64,000 bases of DNA, from assembly GCA_029721515.1 (NCBI GenBank), contig CM056556.1, positions 17,077,598 to 17,141,597 of the forward strand, written 5' to 3'. The notes under the pieces were generated by a model. That model did no database searches. It was given only the letters and a program-made list of their open reading frames with translations, and was not told where the DNA came from. A program made the position numbers and the translations under genes. This DNA is from Synanceia verrucosa (taxonomy: Eukaryota; Chordata; Actinopteri; Perciformes; Synanceiidae). Of this stretch, positions 47,001 to 57,786 are shown in pieces; position 1 is the first letter of the stretch; each line of letters opens with the position of its first letter.

Positions 47001-50000
47001 CATACTGTACAAATGAAATGATAGAAAAACAACAGCTACAGTACCCACAACACAATCTAGACTGGTATATTTCTTGATTGCAAAGAACATTTGAGAGTTC
47101 ATTAAACAGCTATAACAGCTTGTTCACATCAGTATGACACAACTTACGTGTGCACTTCACATGCCAGTATTGTCCTGTAAATGAGCCTACACTCCAGAGC
47201 TGGAACCAAAACAACCTGTGAAATAGACTAAACAACTTGGATGATGAGATATTATCAACCCCTTCTTGTGGAGTCTTGAGTCGGCTCTCGAGTCACATTT
47301 TGGCTGTTGGTGCTCTGCACATTGAACTGTTTTATTTTATGATTTTGAGTCATAAGCTTCGCCAAGACTTAAATTCATCTTGACAAAGAGAGACATAAAT
47401 TGCCCAGGATGTGAAGGCTGTCAGCTCTATTTAGGACAGTGCCATCCACTGTCAGTGCTGGTTAAGGGGATTGCCTGTCAAAAACACACGTGCGACACAC
47501 GCACACACTCAGAAATGTGCACTAACCTGGGGCGGAAAGCCAGGGCTTGGTAAGCTGCTAGTTGGGCTGACGTAGTTGGGAGGAGGCACCACGAGCCTGC
47601 GGCCTGGTTGGGGAAGCATACTGTGGAAGGGGGAGCCTCCTCCTTGCAAGGGCCCCGGGACGTTTCGCTGCAGTCGGACACTCTGGTACCACATCCACGG
47701 TGGAGGAGGTGGCTGAGGCTGCCAGTTGGCCTGTGGGTTCAGCTTGTCCACCTGCATCTGGAGCTGAGCCAGAGTGTTATGGGCTGCTCCTATTGCAAAT
47801 CTGTGGGGTGAGCCTGAGGAGGCATGCCCATGGTGGTTGAGCTGATGAGGGATACCCTGAAAACCACCCAGATGTTGGCCTGGCACACTCTCCACCACTA
47901 AAGAGCCTGAGGGAACACACACACACACACACACACACACACGATGAGAATAATAAGTAGGCATGAAAAGTACAGGATACAGACAAAACTTCTGCAGAGA
48001 ACTGTAGAAAACAGAAAAATTGTGCAGTACCGAAGCAAAAAGTTTGAAAAACTTTGGGGGTTTCTAAGGGGGAAAAGTAGAGGCGTAATTAATGATTTAC
48101 TTGTTAAAAATGTTTTGGATTTAGTGTTATCATGAAATACTGAAAAATGTGAGTCCAGTGTGTTCAAATATATTTAATTACAACAATAAAATGCTGACAA
48201 GAACCAGAGACTATTGTGATTTCTGCTCGGTAAAACCAAAATCTGTCTGACTTAATAAATTGGCAGCCTAAATGTTTGCTGTTCATGTTCGGTTGGCTGA
48301 CTCTTTGAAAATATATTTCTGTGCAACATTCAGGGCCCCTGTCAAGTGTTGAAAACTGAATCTTTATGTGCCCTCTCGCCACTCCAAATAACATGGAAGA
48401 ACCAACAACTTTCTGGTAAGTTGTGTGATTTACTTGAAAATATGACAAGCCCCAACCCAAGATAAAGGGGGATTTTTGGAACAGAGGGACTGGTTTGTGG
48501 TGGAAAAACACATCCTGTAATGCAGTGTCAGTTGACCAGTTCAACAACATTCTTAAAATTACTAAAAGACCAAAACAAACCACTTTCAGGGTTCCAGGTT
48601 AGCTTCTATAACAGAGATAAAATTGTTTACATCTTACCCAGATCTACATTTGAGGCCCAATAAGAGGATCGACTCTGGAAGCGAGCAATGCACTGTGGGA
48701 TAAATGAAGCACTGCATTTTGCCCGTAGGAGGTTTCCAATCTGAAAAAGAATCTGCAACAGAAGGGAAGTTATTAATAATTCTTAGAGGAGGACATACTG
48801 TAAGGCATATGTTCCCACTTTGTCAGGTCCAGGATATTTTTGCAGTGGGAAAATCAAGACTGTAATGAGATTGATAAATGACCTCACCAAACGTTTACAG
48901 TACAAGAGGGCTGTGCCCCCGTTCTTGGCTGTGGCCCATTTGGTGAAGTTGATGACATGATCCAGGTGTCTGGATAGATAACCAATGTCGTCCTGTTGTT
49001 TTCGCAGAACGCTCTCGTGATCCTTTGTTACGGCCTTGGGAAATAAAATGAATAAGTGAACATCAGCTTGAGGGCATGCACACTGGGCCTCAAGGGTTGG
49101 GGAAGAGACAGACAGTGAACTGAGTTTGCATGCCAGTAATGTTATTCTGGAAACAACAGTACAGAAATCTACAGGTATACAGCATGCGACTGATAAACAA
49201 CACTGTTTTATTATATTTATATTTGTAATATATGCAAGCATATGTCTTACCTCAAGTTGATTGACTAGCACCTTGCCCTTCTTGTTTATCTCGAGAATCA
49301 AACTACAGATGGATTTCTTTATTTCATTGTGAACAGACGTTCTGTTCTGATCAACCTGAAGGAGTCTGAAAAGCATATATATATTACAACTCTCAGTACA
49401 TGTTCACATTTGACAAATAATGTGCAAAATCAAACACAATTTGGATACGTTCATTATTACTGGAAGTTAGCATTCTTTTATCCTTAAAAAGCTGTTTTAA
49501 GAGGTCTTGTAGAAGAGCAAAATTGCTTTTTTTCTAGAGTTCTACAAACTATGAGTGTGTCCAACATTTAAATACTTTGTATATGGGGAAATACATCCTA
49601 CCCATTGTTGATGAGGTTTGATACTTCCTCAATCACTTTCTTTTTCTCCTGCAGCTGATGGGCCATGCTCTCCATGTGTTGTTTGTGGCTTTTATAAGCA
49701 TCTTCAAGGAACTGGTAACTATAATCCAAAGAGAACATTAAGTCAGGGGATGCAATATAGAAAGTAAACATTGTCATCTTGGTGATAAATGATGATGGGA
49801 TGTACAGCAGCACAGTTAAAAATAACACAGGATCCTTGGAGTGCACAATAACAATTAGGATGATATAAGGGTGTAATGAACTTTTTTGTTATATAATTCT
49901 AATGTGTTATCTTGTAAATTGGAACTGTACTTGTGGTCCTTGTGCTTTAACAGTTGGCAGTCTCGACAGGTCAGCAGGTCACAGGTTTCACAGAACAGCT

Positions 50001-52827
50001 TCAGTGGCTCTTGTTTGTGGATGTCACAGAACATGGGTCTCAGAGTCGACACACCATGGACCTCTGGGAGACAGAGGGTGCATCATTTGCACATTTTGTG
50101 AATTAAGTGATTTTGAATTAGGGTGTCCTGATCCAATATTAATATTGAATATCGTTCCGATATCAGCAAAAAATTGAGTATCGGATTGTAGTGGCCTGCA
50201 TCTAAAATCTCCAATATAAACACTCCGATACAAGCAGTCCATTCCAGACTATGCTCCAGCTTTGCTATCCAGCAGCAGGATCCAGCAGCAGAGCCCAGTG
50301 ATCACTAGCCTAGAGGTCTAGATGCACCCTAGCAGCAGAAAATATTTTTGCCTAGCAGGATGGTCTAGCGGTGCACCATAGGAGCTAATCTTGGCTGTGG
50401 CAAGCGGTCTGTCAGATCTATCACAACGCTCTATCTGTGTAGCGAGTCGCAGGGGCGGGCTTAGCACAATGATGACAGAGCTGCGCGATGCTGGAGATAG
50501 CAGAAAAACGAAGATGGCTGTGGTTAATGAACAGCGGTTGTTTGGCTCGGCTCACTGATTTTGGAAGAGTTCGACTGAAAGTTAAGCAGAAAGAAGCATT
50601 CAAGTCATTCGTTTTTAAAGAAGGATGTATTTGCTGTTTTGCCTACCGGCTACAAAAGTCTAATATATCAGCTGACTCCGCTGGTAGCACATTGTCCGTT
50701 GCTCTGATTGGTCATAGCGCTGGCCTATTACATGCGGAGGCAGTTTGAACGACAACAGTTGGTCCCACCCACAGACTTAAACTCTGTCTATGGACTGCCC
50801 CCAGACTATATATTTGATGTCATAGTCTGGCTTGTCAGGCTAAGTGATCACAACAACAGCATGCTAAGGTGCTAACAAAGTAGAAAGGAGTAGGAGTGAT
50901 GTCGGCTGTGTAGCAGTATTTTTCATTTAAGTCTGCAAAAGACGTTTCTTGTGGCGACACATACCCGGGTAAGTTAAATACAACCAACCTCTGTGCACAT
51001 TGGAAGCAGCACCACAAAAAACAGCATGAGGATTTTCAGGGTCTTCTAATTTATTTTTGATTTATTTTATTCAATTGTAGAATATGCTTACGTTTATGTT
51101 AAACTAGTGGTTAGTATGTTGTAATTTAAAATATATTTTTGTTGTTTTATTGAATTTATTGAGATTATTTTTCAGGGCCTTCTAATTTATTTTTTACTTT
51201 AACATGATTGAAGCATTTTATTTTAGAATATTATTACGTTTAAGGTAATAATGTATATAACCCACTGGTTAATAATAAATGGGTTGATTTTTTCTCATAC
51301 CTACTGTTGCTGACTATTGTTCAACATTTAAGTAATATCACTTGATCAAGCCTTTTCTAACATGCCATACTACAAAATAAGTCATGAAAGTATGTGTTTC
51401 ATGCTGATATTGTATTGGATTGACATCGTTATTGGCCAATATTCAAGGATGTTGAATATGGTATTGTATTGGAGGTGAAAAAGTTGTATTGTGACACCCT
51501 TAATTTGAATTCTGTTGAACTTCATGTGTTCCATTATTTAAGTGGGAAGGATTAAAACTGAGTAAGATAATTATCAATAAAAATACTCAACTTTATTTAA
51601 AAGAATTTTAGCAGTCAAAAGTGTAAGAAGGTAAAATTGTGCAAAAAATTTCATTTTTGACATACTGAATGCTGAGTCAGCTTGGGGGGAAACATACACT
51701 TCAAAATGCACTTGATTCCCTCTACAATCTACATAGACTTACACTAAACCCAGATCAGAGTGTGATATTTGCAGCACCGATCCCACAATAGCTCTTTGTC
51801 CTCTGTCATGGCAACACTACAATGTATTTCACAACAGAAGAACAATGAGATGAAGACAGTGGTTAGAATACCTTGTGATGCTTCTGCCTTCTGTCTGATG
51901 GTGTGGTCTTTAGTAAATTTCACTCTCTGGTGAGCCTCCACACAGGTGGCACACAGGTACTCAACACACTCCACGCAAAACCCAGCTGCTTCGGTGTTAT
52001 CATCACAGGTCATACAGAGCTAGAGGTGGATGAGATGATACGCTTCAGGTGGGCAGGTATAACAAGTTGGTGGGAAGATGATGGATCATGTTTAAGCAAG
52101 CAAATTAAATTAGAAATCTCAAATCAAATCTGCTGTAAGTGACAGTCTACTAGTGCCATAACCATGCAAACAGTAACAAGGCTGCCCCCATATGGCAATG
52201 CATTTTGTCACTGACCTGCACCGTCCTCTCCACTGTGCTGCTGGGAGCCTCAACTGAGTCCTTCACAAAAACGTTTTCCATCACATCTACCTCCATACAC
52301 TCCTGCCTGCACACCGGACAGCGCATCACATTAACTGGAACGAAACACATGTCGATCTGAATCAATAGAATTTGCCTTTTTTTCATAAAATAGACACAGT
52401 ATTTCGTCAAAATGCAATCCACGTGTGGTCAAATGTATGGACTTATTCAGCTTTGTCTAGCCATGATATATTTTGATGCATACGGAAACGTAAACATTTA
52501 ATCGCCGTCCGTTGTTTGTAAACAAAATGACTCACGTGGTTTGGTCGCGCTCTCAACCTGGGAGTTTGGCGACTCAGCCATGGCCAAATTCCTCGAGGGC
52601 GAAGGCAAACATTTTTTGCAAAAGGAGTGCAGACACGGCAGAAGTTTGGGCTCTCGGCTGTGAAAGTTCAGATGGCAAACAGGGCAAGTGTCCAGGTAAT
52701 TTTGAGCGGTTGCACCGCACTTCTCCTCTCTCACCTGCTTGCTCTCAGCTTCGTTTTCAACGACGACCGCAGCAGCAGCAGCAACAGCGGCTTCCCCCGT
52801 CTCCCTTTTCTCTCTGCGTCCTTCCAT
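43070..52827 (-). CDS. trim24: TIF1-family cofactor, probably TRIM24 (TIF1-alpha)
   Basis: Nuclear RING-type E3 ligase and transcription cofactor; in mammals TRIM24 binds liganded nuclear receptors and reads histone H3. Eighteen exons by coordinate: 52536-52827, 52216-52334, 51872-52019, 49931-50063, 49602-49718, 49251-49365, 48888-49034, 48638-48752, 47527-47906, 46373-46456, 46178-46283, 46026-46083, 45807-45939, 44764-45047, 44384-44513, 44000-44074, 43336-43491, 43070-43258. The phases close exactly to 926 aa (human 1050). Order: RING (from C48), B-box 1, B-box 2, coiled coil, proline/glutamine-rich linker, PHD (from C711), bromodomain, short tail. ENEAESKQ and VEAPSSTVE favour TRIM24 over TRIM33, as does the neighbour akr1d1. 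The start at 52827 is the first ATG in this frame; a TTG lies further upstream. The usual basic C-terminal tail is missing. Confidence 0.9.
44384..45047 (-). CDS. trim24: trim24 exons 14-15: PHD finger
   Basis: Exon 14 ends with NEGLCAVCHTGGELLCCDKC and SKVFHLSCHVPTLLKSP; exon 15 continues SGEWFCSFCRDL. All C4HC3 zinc ligands are present. The mammalian NEDW just before the first cysteine is NEGL here. The Asp in that position contacts the histone H3 tail in human TRIM24, so binding may differ. The intron between the two exons starts with GC instead of GT (CCCAG|GCAAGC). Exon 15 ends VDKR, in phase with KCERLLL of the bromodomain. Confidence 0.88.
45408..45752 (+). mobile_element. RTE/Expander-like LINE tail
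   Basis: The block runs from GTGACAAGGTGGCGTAGTGG through GGTTTGATTCCCAGCC, CATGTTCTCCCCGTGTCTG, CTTGTCCAGGGTGTACCCTG and GATAAGTGGTAGAAAATGGA to repeated ATGGA units. This is the very common teleost repeat derived from the 3' end of RTE-clade LINEs. It lies in the trim24 intron between exons 13 and 14, antisense to the gene. It encodes nothing. Confidence 0.85.
45807..47906 (-). CDS. trim24: trim24 exons 9-13: low-complexity linker
   Basis: Exon 9 (47527-47906) continues the family motif SLVVE and holds LAQLQMQVDKL, followed by a proline-rich run with WQPQPPPPPWMW. Exons 10-12 are short and serine/proline rich. Exon 13 ends with KKRRRLSPAPIVVIKDEPED, which parallels the mammalian PVVIVKQESDEE. 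It contains a basic cluster that could be a nuclear signal and a SUMO-type IKDE site. I do not see a clear LxxLL receptor box in this linker. Exons 10-12 are supported by phase and splice sites more than by similarity. Confidence 0.8.
47915..47942. repeat. AC microsatellite at a trim24 splice acceptor
   Basis: Fourteen AC units, read as GT repeats on the trim24 strand, end seven bases before the first base of exon 9. The sequence between is TTCCCTCAG with its AG acceptor. The repeat therefore occupies the position of the polypyrimidine tract. Confidence 0.95.
48638..49718 (-). CDS. trim24: trim24 exons 5-8: coiled coil
   Basis: Four exons encode about residues 231-395. Landmarks are YQFLEDAYKSHKQHMES, QEKKKVIEEV, ILEINKKGKVLVNQLE, YLSRHLDHVINFTKWA, GGTALLYCKRL and the segment YWASNVDLG. 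All have counterparts in mammalian TRIM24 and TRIM33 in the same order. This region mediates oligomerisation in the family. It is diverged but unbroken. A single long open frame joining exons 6 and 7 through the intron at 49034-49251 is a coincidence, because both splice sites are good. Confidence 0.9.
49931..52827 (-). CDS. trim24: trim24 exons 1-4: RING and B-boxes
   Basis: Exon 1 has an alanine/valine-rich start and the first half of the RING (CPVCHLNF, LLPCLHSFCKKCL). Exon 2 completes it with RCPVCRQEC and carries VFVKDSVEAPSSTVE. Exon 3 is B-box 1 (LCMTCDDN, GFCVECVEYLCATC, then AHQRVKFTKDHTIRQK). Exon 4 is B-box 2 (MFCDIHKQEPLKLFCETC, LTCRDCQLLKHKDH). All expected zinc ligands are visible, so the ubiquitin-ligase half looks intact. 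Its donor is GTACAG, splitting an Asn codon. The intron between exons 3 and 4 holds a hAT element. Confidence 0.92.
50119..51502. mobile_element. hAT-like DNA transposon, non-autonomous
   Basis: The left end reads TAGGGTGTCCTGATCC and the right end, reversed, TAAGGGTGTCACAATAC. Such GGGTGTCA-type ends followed by repeated ATATCG/GATATC/GTATCGG phrases are typical of fish hAT elements. The flanks TTTTGAAT (50111-50118) and ATTTGAAT (51503-51510) agree at seven of eight bases, as an aged 8-bp target duplication would. No hAT transposase is seen. A second element has inserted at 50306-50842. The whole lies in the trim24 intron between exons 3 and 4. Confidence 0.75.
50306..50842 (+). mobile_element. 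Nested element with TAGCCT ends and a helicase fragment
   Basis: It begins TAGCCTAGAGG and ends GTCAGGCTA (reversed, TAGCCTGACAAG). Exact copies of AGTGATCAC flank it at 50297-50305 and 50843-50851, a clear 9-bp target duplication. The body holds a frame-shifted fragment reading LKVKQKEAFKSF then KKDVFAVLPTGYKSLIYQL, the same helicase segment as in the 23.5-kb element. The Walker A loop has lost one glycine (GYGKS to GYKS). Its position inside the hAT copy shows that it moved after the hAT inserted. Confidence 0.7.
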
Positions 52828-53250
52828 AGCTTCACTTTTAGCCTTCAAGGCTAGTTAGCTCTATGTAAAGACCACGACATGCACCCACGCGTGGGCAGAC
52901 CAGTCATTTATTTAATTTATTTTTTTGTCCTCCAGAGCATCTTCTCACACCTGCATTTTTCTCGGCTTCTCTATCACCAGTTCATCCCGACAAACACAGC
53001 GCTGTTCATATAATAACATTTCTGCTAGCAAGCCACCTTTCCGTGAAAACATAGATACTATACCTGCGCGTGAATGTGTCGAGCCATGCACGCAGATGTT
53101 TTGTGATGAGCTGCACGCGCCCTCGTTGCGGCACGAGAGGGGTGGGGTCAACAGCGAGCGCTCTTACAAGAGGGAGGAACACAAGCTGGATAGAGATGGA
53201 GGACAAACTCCACCACCGGTTAATGGTGTTTTCTGTGAAAGTTAGTTTGT
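52828..53250 (-). promoter_or_regulatory. trim24: trim24 5' region
   Basis: Sequence upstream of the trim24 start is CG-richer than the neighbourhood, notably around 53060-53160 with several CGCG and GCGC tetramers, and has no clear TATA box. This fits a CpG-type promoter on the side facing akr1d1. The start site cannot be located by reading. Confidence 0.4.
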
Positions 53251-53368
53251 TATTATCCTTAAAAAGTCATTAGGCTATTGTAATTAGACAGGTAGTAGTG
53301 AGTTACCTCTGGTGACGTTACTCTTCGTTGTGTTATATTTTCATGTGTGAAAACTGAGACTTCTATGC

Positions 53369-53406
53369 AGGGGCGTATTTAGTCATTTTGGGGCCCAAGG
53401 CAAACC
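53369..53406. repeat. Possible DNA-transposon terminus
   Basis: CAGGGGCGTATTTAGTCATT followed by TTGGGGCCCAAGGCAAA resembles the CAGGGGCGT...GGGGCCC ends seen in some animal DNA transposons. No partner end was found nearby, so this would be a solo fragment. Confidence 0.3.
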
Positions 53407-53879
53407 CAAGAACATTATCCATCATTTAATATAGTTTACCATTTCGACCACTCAAATACTCACATCTTTGTGATGAAAACTGTCACTCTGCTGTTAATAA
53501 GAACATCTTGAGTACCAGCATTCAATGTCACTGTGACAAAGATCAGCATCTTTGGTAGTTTTAATAAAAACTGTTTATTTTCCTCTCGCCTTCTATTCTT
53601 CTCTGCTCCACTGGAGTAACTTCATTTTCAAAGCTTCATTTTCTTCATAACCTCTCAAAACCAACATCAACAATTTTGTTTTGAATCAAGTCTGCACATG
53701 TACAGTAATATGAAATAGTTCATTGTATGGTAAGGGAGGGGGGAGCAGTCGAAATGATCATGATAGATTAAGCATTTTGATGTTTTTTAAACGCATGAAT
53801 TAAGACTAAAACAGCAATAACTTCTTTAAATCAATACAATGTTCAATGCGCAATACATCTGTTTATGTGCAATATATCA

Positions 53880-54245
53880 CTGTCACAGCTACCTATTTAA
53901 CACTCTGTGCAATATAGTTTAATTTATTTATCCTGTAGTCTAGCATCCAGTGCACTACATTTTTGACATTTCCTGTTTACATTCCCAGTATTTATCCCTG
54001 TTGTAAATCCACACTCATATTCATATTTGCATTTGTATAGGAGATTATATTTATATTTAAGATTTTTATGCCTATTTTTTGTTTTTACATTCTAGATTTC
54101 TATACTTATTTCATATTTATTACTCATTTTTATATTTATTTTATCCTTGTGCCCTGAAAAGCGGGAAGCTCCATAATTTCGTTGAACAACTGTACATTGA
54201 CAATAAAGGACATTCTAGTTTATTCTTATTCTGTTCTATACTGTT
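53880..54245 (+). mobile_element. 3' end of a Jockey-superfamily LINE
   Basis: AT-rich sequence passes through AATTTCGTTGAACAACTGTACATTGACAATAAAGGACATTCTAG-type text (key parts at 54175-54215) into TTATTCTTATTCTG. TTTCGTTG...ACAATAAAGG followed by ATTCT-like units is the usual 3' tail of fish Rex/L2-type LINEs. Only the 3' UTR remains, in the trim24-akr1d1 intergenic gap. Confidence 0.6.
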
Positions 54246-54514
54246 TTGGCATTTTGATTTTGTTGAAATTAACTTTCAATGTAAATGTACTAAATGTATT
54301 TTTTTTTAAGAAAATTTGTTTCGCATTGCTTCCAATTTTGTATATTGTGCCTGCCAACAACAGTGGCGAACAATATGTTTACATACCATACATTAACCCT
54401 TTGACTTGATCATTTTATCTCATGTTGGAAAACAGTGTTTAAAGCTTGTTGAACACCAAAATGTGCTACAGATCTATCGACATATAGCCACTCCACCTGT
54501 TGGGCGTTAACACC

Positions 54515-54575
54515 ATGCAAATGCTCTCAGCAAGAAGCCATTACAGCTTCAGCTACACATCAGGGTTCAAGGTCT
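54515..54575 (+). promoter_or_regulatory. akr1d1: akr1d1 upstream motifs (octamer, NR5A-like)
   Basis: A perfect octamer ATGCAAAT lies at 54515-54522, and TTCAAGGTCT at 54566-54575 matches the NR5A (LRH-1) site TCAAGGTCA at eight of nine bases. A half HNF1-like GTTAAC precedes them. Liver-enriched factors of these classes control bile-acid genes in mammals, so the motifs are plausible, but short matches arise by chance. Confidence 0.3.
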
Positions 54576-54642
54576 ACACTCTCTCATGAATAAGTTACCC
54601 AGTGGCCATGCAGGCTAGAGCACAATCCACTTTTCTACACAC

Positions 54643-57488
54643 ATGAATCTAACAGCAGAAAGCCACAGTATCCCTCTCAGCGATGGGAACCATATTCCAC
54701 TGCTGGGATTGGGAACCTATGGGGACCCTCGAACGGTGAGAAGAATATCATCTATGTGTTTCAAGATTTGTGCGTGAGCATGGCTTGTTAATTGTTCATT
54801 GTGTATTCAAAAAGACATGCATTGTAGCACAAACTCAATCTACACCGAGTCAAATAATATTTACATTTTCTGTGGATCTATAAAAGACAGCCAAAGGCAC
54901 AGCATTAGAGTGTGTCAAGCTGGCCATCGATGTGGGCTACAGGCACTTTGATGGGGCACTGGTGTATTTCAATGAGCACGAAGTGGGTCAAGCCATTAGA
55001 GAGAAGATTGCTGATGGAACAGTTCGAAGAGAGGACATATTTTACTGTGGAAAGGTAATTAATTCTATCATATGTCAGATGTTTTACCGTCTTAATTTCA
55101 TTTCAAAGTAGTTCTGTGTTTTCTTCCTCAGCTGTGGAACACCTTTCATCCTCCAGAGTTGGTGAGACCGGCCTTGGAAAGGACACTGAAAGCCTTAAAA
55201 CTAGACTATGTAGATCTCTACATTATTGAGCTTCCTATGGCCTTCAAGGTCTGTAAAGTACACAAATATACTGCACTCACCTTATCAGCCAGCCTTTTAG
55301 TGTCTGAACATTGCCCTTAGATATGTTGAACTGGTAGTGTTTGATTTGGATAATGCTCTTGTACTTGTTTTTTTTTTGTTTGTTTGTTTTTTTAAAATGT
55401 GTCGATTGAAAACTATTTCTTAAAGAAGAAGAAAAGTTTCTTTTTAGTCAAATTAGCAGTTGTTTTTATGCCTGGTAGCTACATAAGACATTAAATGTGG
55501 CTCATGTTTAGTTTTATATTGCAAAAATTTTAGACAGCTAGGGTTAAGATTTTTATTCATTATTTTTTATTTGTACATTATACTGTATACATGACCAGAT
55601 CATGACACCAGTATGTAAGTAATACATGTTAATGCAGATTATTGAAATGTGCTTACATTGTAGCCTGGAAATGAATTCTATCCAAAAGACCAGGAAGGAA
55701 AATATATCTACCATCATACAGACCTCTGTGCAACATGGGAGGTGAGTTCTATTGAGTTCCTATTGGGGATCCATGTGGTAGTTTCTTCTAGTAACTTTTA
55801 ACTGAGAAACTTATACTGTACTTGATAGCTGATGCCACAACATTTTCTCGTGCAGCAGCATTAGAAAATATCAAGGACAGTGTCGTAAACTCAAGGATTT
55901 TTGGCGTTCCTCTTCACAGTGTGTTTTCCTCCACTCCTTCAGTGAGTCTGTAAAGATAATGTTCACTATCAGTCTTTGTGAGGATGTAAATCATTTTTTT
56001 CTCAACAGGCTTTAGAGGCTTGCAAAGACGCAGGGCTGGTTAAATCTCTGGGAGTCTCCAACTTCAACCGCAAACAGCTGGAATTGCTGCTGAACAAACC
56101 CGGACTCAAACACAAACCTGTATCCAACCAGGTGACCACAGCTTGTCATTTTAGGCACCCACAGAGATACCATTGTAGTACAGTAGTATATTATACAGTA
56201 GTGTTATTATAGGTTATTGAGAGCTTTGCTCTTCATACTTTACATATTGCATACTATTCTTGGGTAGATTCTAACATTCCCACATTGGAACAAGTTTCCA
56301 TAGACGGTGCAGTTTAACGATGCGCTCTTTGGGTTGATTATATAGTATAGTTAATACACAGCTCACTCCATGTCACAAAACAGTATCTCAAAAGACATAT
56401 TTCTTTAGCTTTAACGGTATTAAAAGGAGTAGATTTTCTCCAGCTTTCTTTTAAATGATGTATTTTCTTCTTACCAGGTTGAATGTCATCCATATTTCAC
56501 ACAACCCAAGCTTCTGGAGTACTGTCGTCAGAATGACATTGTGATTGTTGGCTACTGCCCTATTGGCTCCTCTAGAGATACATCCTGGTATGTACCGTAG
56601 GTTTTAAAAGCTATATAAGTTGCACTTATGCATGTGTTTATACCTGTAATTGTATCATTTGAAAAAAAAATACATTAACACCTAAAATCTTTGTGGCAAG
56701 CAAGCACAGGAAACATGATTCATGATTCTTTAAGATGAGCAACAGGTTAAATCTGAAATGAAAATAAAATAGCATACAACTTTTGTCATGGAAAGAACCT
56801 AATTTATTTCATTTTCATTTGGCAGTGTCTAAAACTACTGTCAACACTACTAAACATTAAAAATGCTATTTTCTTCCTTCTCTGTATTTTTTTAGGGTGA
56901 ATGTGAAATGTCCCCCGTTGCTGGAGGATGAGTTGCTTGTATCCATTGGGAAAAAGTATAGCAAGAGTAGTGCTCAAGTGGCTCTGCGCTTTAATGTCCA
57001 GAGAGGAGTCGTTGTGATCCCCAAGAGCTTCAGCCCAGAGAGAATAAAACACAACTTCCAGGTGAGTTTACCAAAATGCTTTTGTGTGCATGTGAATTAT
57101 TTTGCCAGTAAGACAAGTTAAGGTGCCAAATTCCCTTCATACAATATTAATAAATCAATTTCGATCAATAAAGACAAACCCTATGTTGTTGCAGATATTT
57201 GATTTTTCACTGACTGAGGAAGAAATGAAGGCCATTGAGGCACTGAACAAAAACATTCGCTTTGTGGAGCTGCTGATGTAAGTATGAGCTTCGATGAGAA
57301 ATTATATGATCAAATGTGAATTGAACCTAAGACTGTTCCTAATTGTTATTTACATTTGTAGGTTGAAGTTTGCATTGTGCCATGTTGTTTTTGTTCCCAA
57401 AAGATAAATAAGTAATCATCAACTTTTTTCCATTATTTCAACCAGGTGGAGTGATCATCCAGAGTATCCTTTTCATGATGAATATTAA
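54643..57488 (+). CDS. akr1d1: 3-oxo-5-beta-steroid 4-dehydrogenase (5-beta-reductase)
   Basis: Cytosolic NADPH-dependent aldo-keto reductase that reduces the delta-4 double bond of 3-ketosteroids and bile-acid intermediates to the 5-beta form. Nine exons: 54643-54735, 54887-55054, 55132-55248, 55664-55741, 56009-56131, 56478-56587, 56896-57061, 57195-57277, 57446-57488. They encode 326 residues, the same length as human AKR1D1. Visible motifs are the start MNLTAESHSIPLSDGNHIPL, D53 and Y58 in FDGALVYFNEHEVG, K87 in FYCGKLW, and E120 in DLYIIELPMAFK. Later landmarks are KSLGVSNFN, NQVECHPYF, VVVIPKSF and the end WSDHPEYPFHDEY. Glutamate at 120, where other AKR1 enzymes have histidine, is the signature of 5-beta-reductase. 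All splice sites are GT-AG. Nothing suggests decay. Confidence 0.96.
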
Positions 57489-57755
57489 TGTAGTAACTGA
57501 CCTTTTTCAACATATTGATTTCAACATTTAAGTTTACACTGGTATGTTTTCAAAGTAAACACTAGAGGGCTCTAGCTCACAGTAAATGAAAAGTAAATAT
57601 GAATGATTTTATTAAGAGCATATGGCTCAGATGACAATGTACAGTTGTTGCACATCAGTTTCATGTGGGACTTATACAAGGCTCGTGTGATATTTAAAGC
57701 AAGTTCAATGTTCATGACAACTGATTTGAAATGAATTGATGCAACTGCTGCTATA

Positions 57756-57761
57756 AATAAA
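57756..57761 (+). terminator. akr1d1: Poly(A) signal of akr1d1
   Basis: AATAAA lies 268 bases after the stop codon and is followed within 30 bases by a GT-rich stretch (AGTTTGGTTTG). It is the first good canonical signal downstream. Confidence 0.7.
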
Positions 57762-57786
57762 GTTTGGTTTGAAAACGTGACCATTT

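Noticed and set aside
48783..49376. 197-codon minus-strand frame as a single exon
   Set aside because: It happens to run through a trim24 intron; both flanking splice sites are good and the family alignment jumps across the intron.
43070..52827. trim33 or trim66 as the identity of the TIF1 gene
   Set aside because: ENEAESKQ and EAPSSTVE match TRIM24 better, and the neighbour akr1d1 fits TRIM24 synteny. TRIM33 cannot be fully excluded without a tree.
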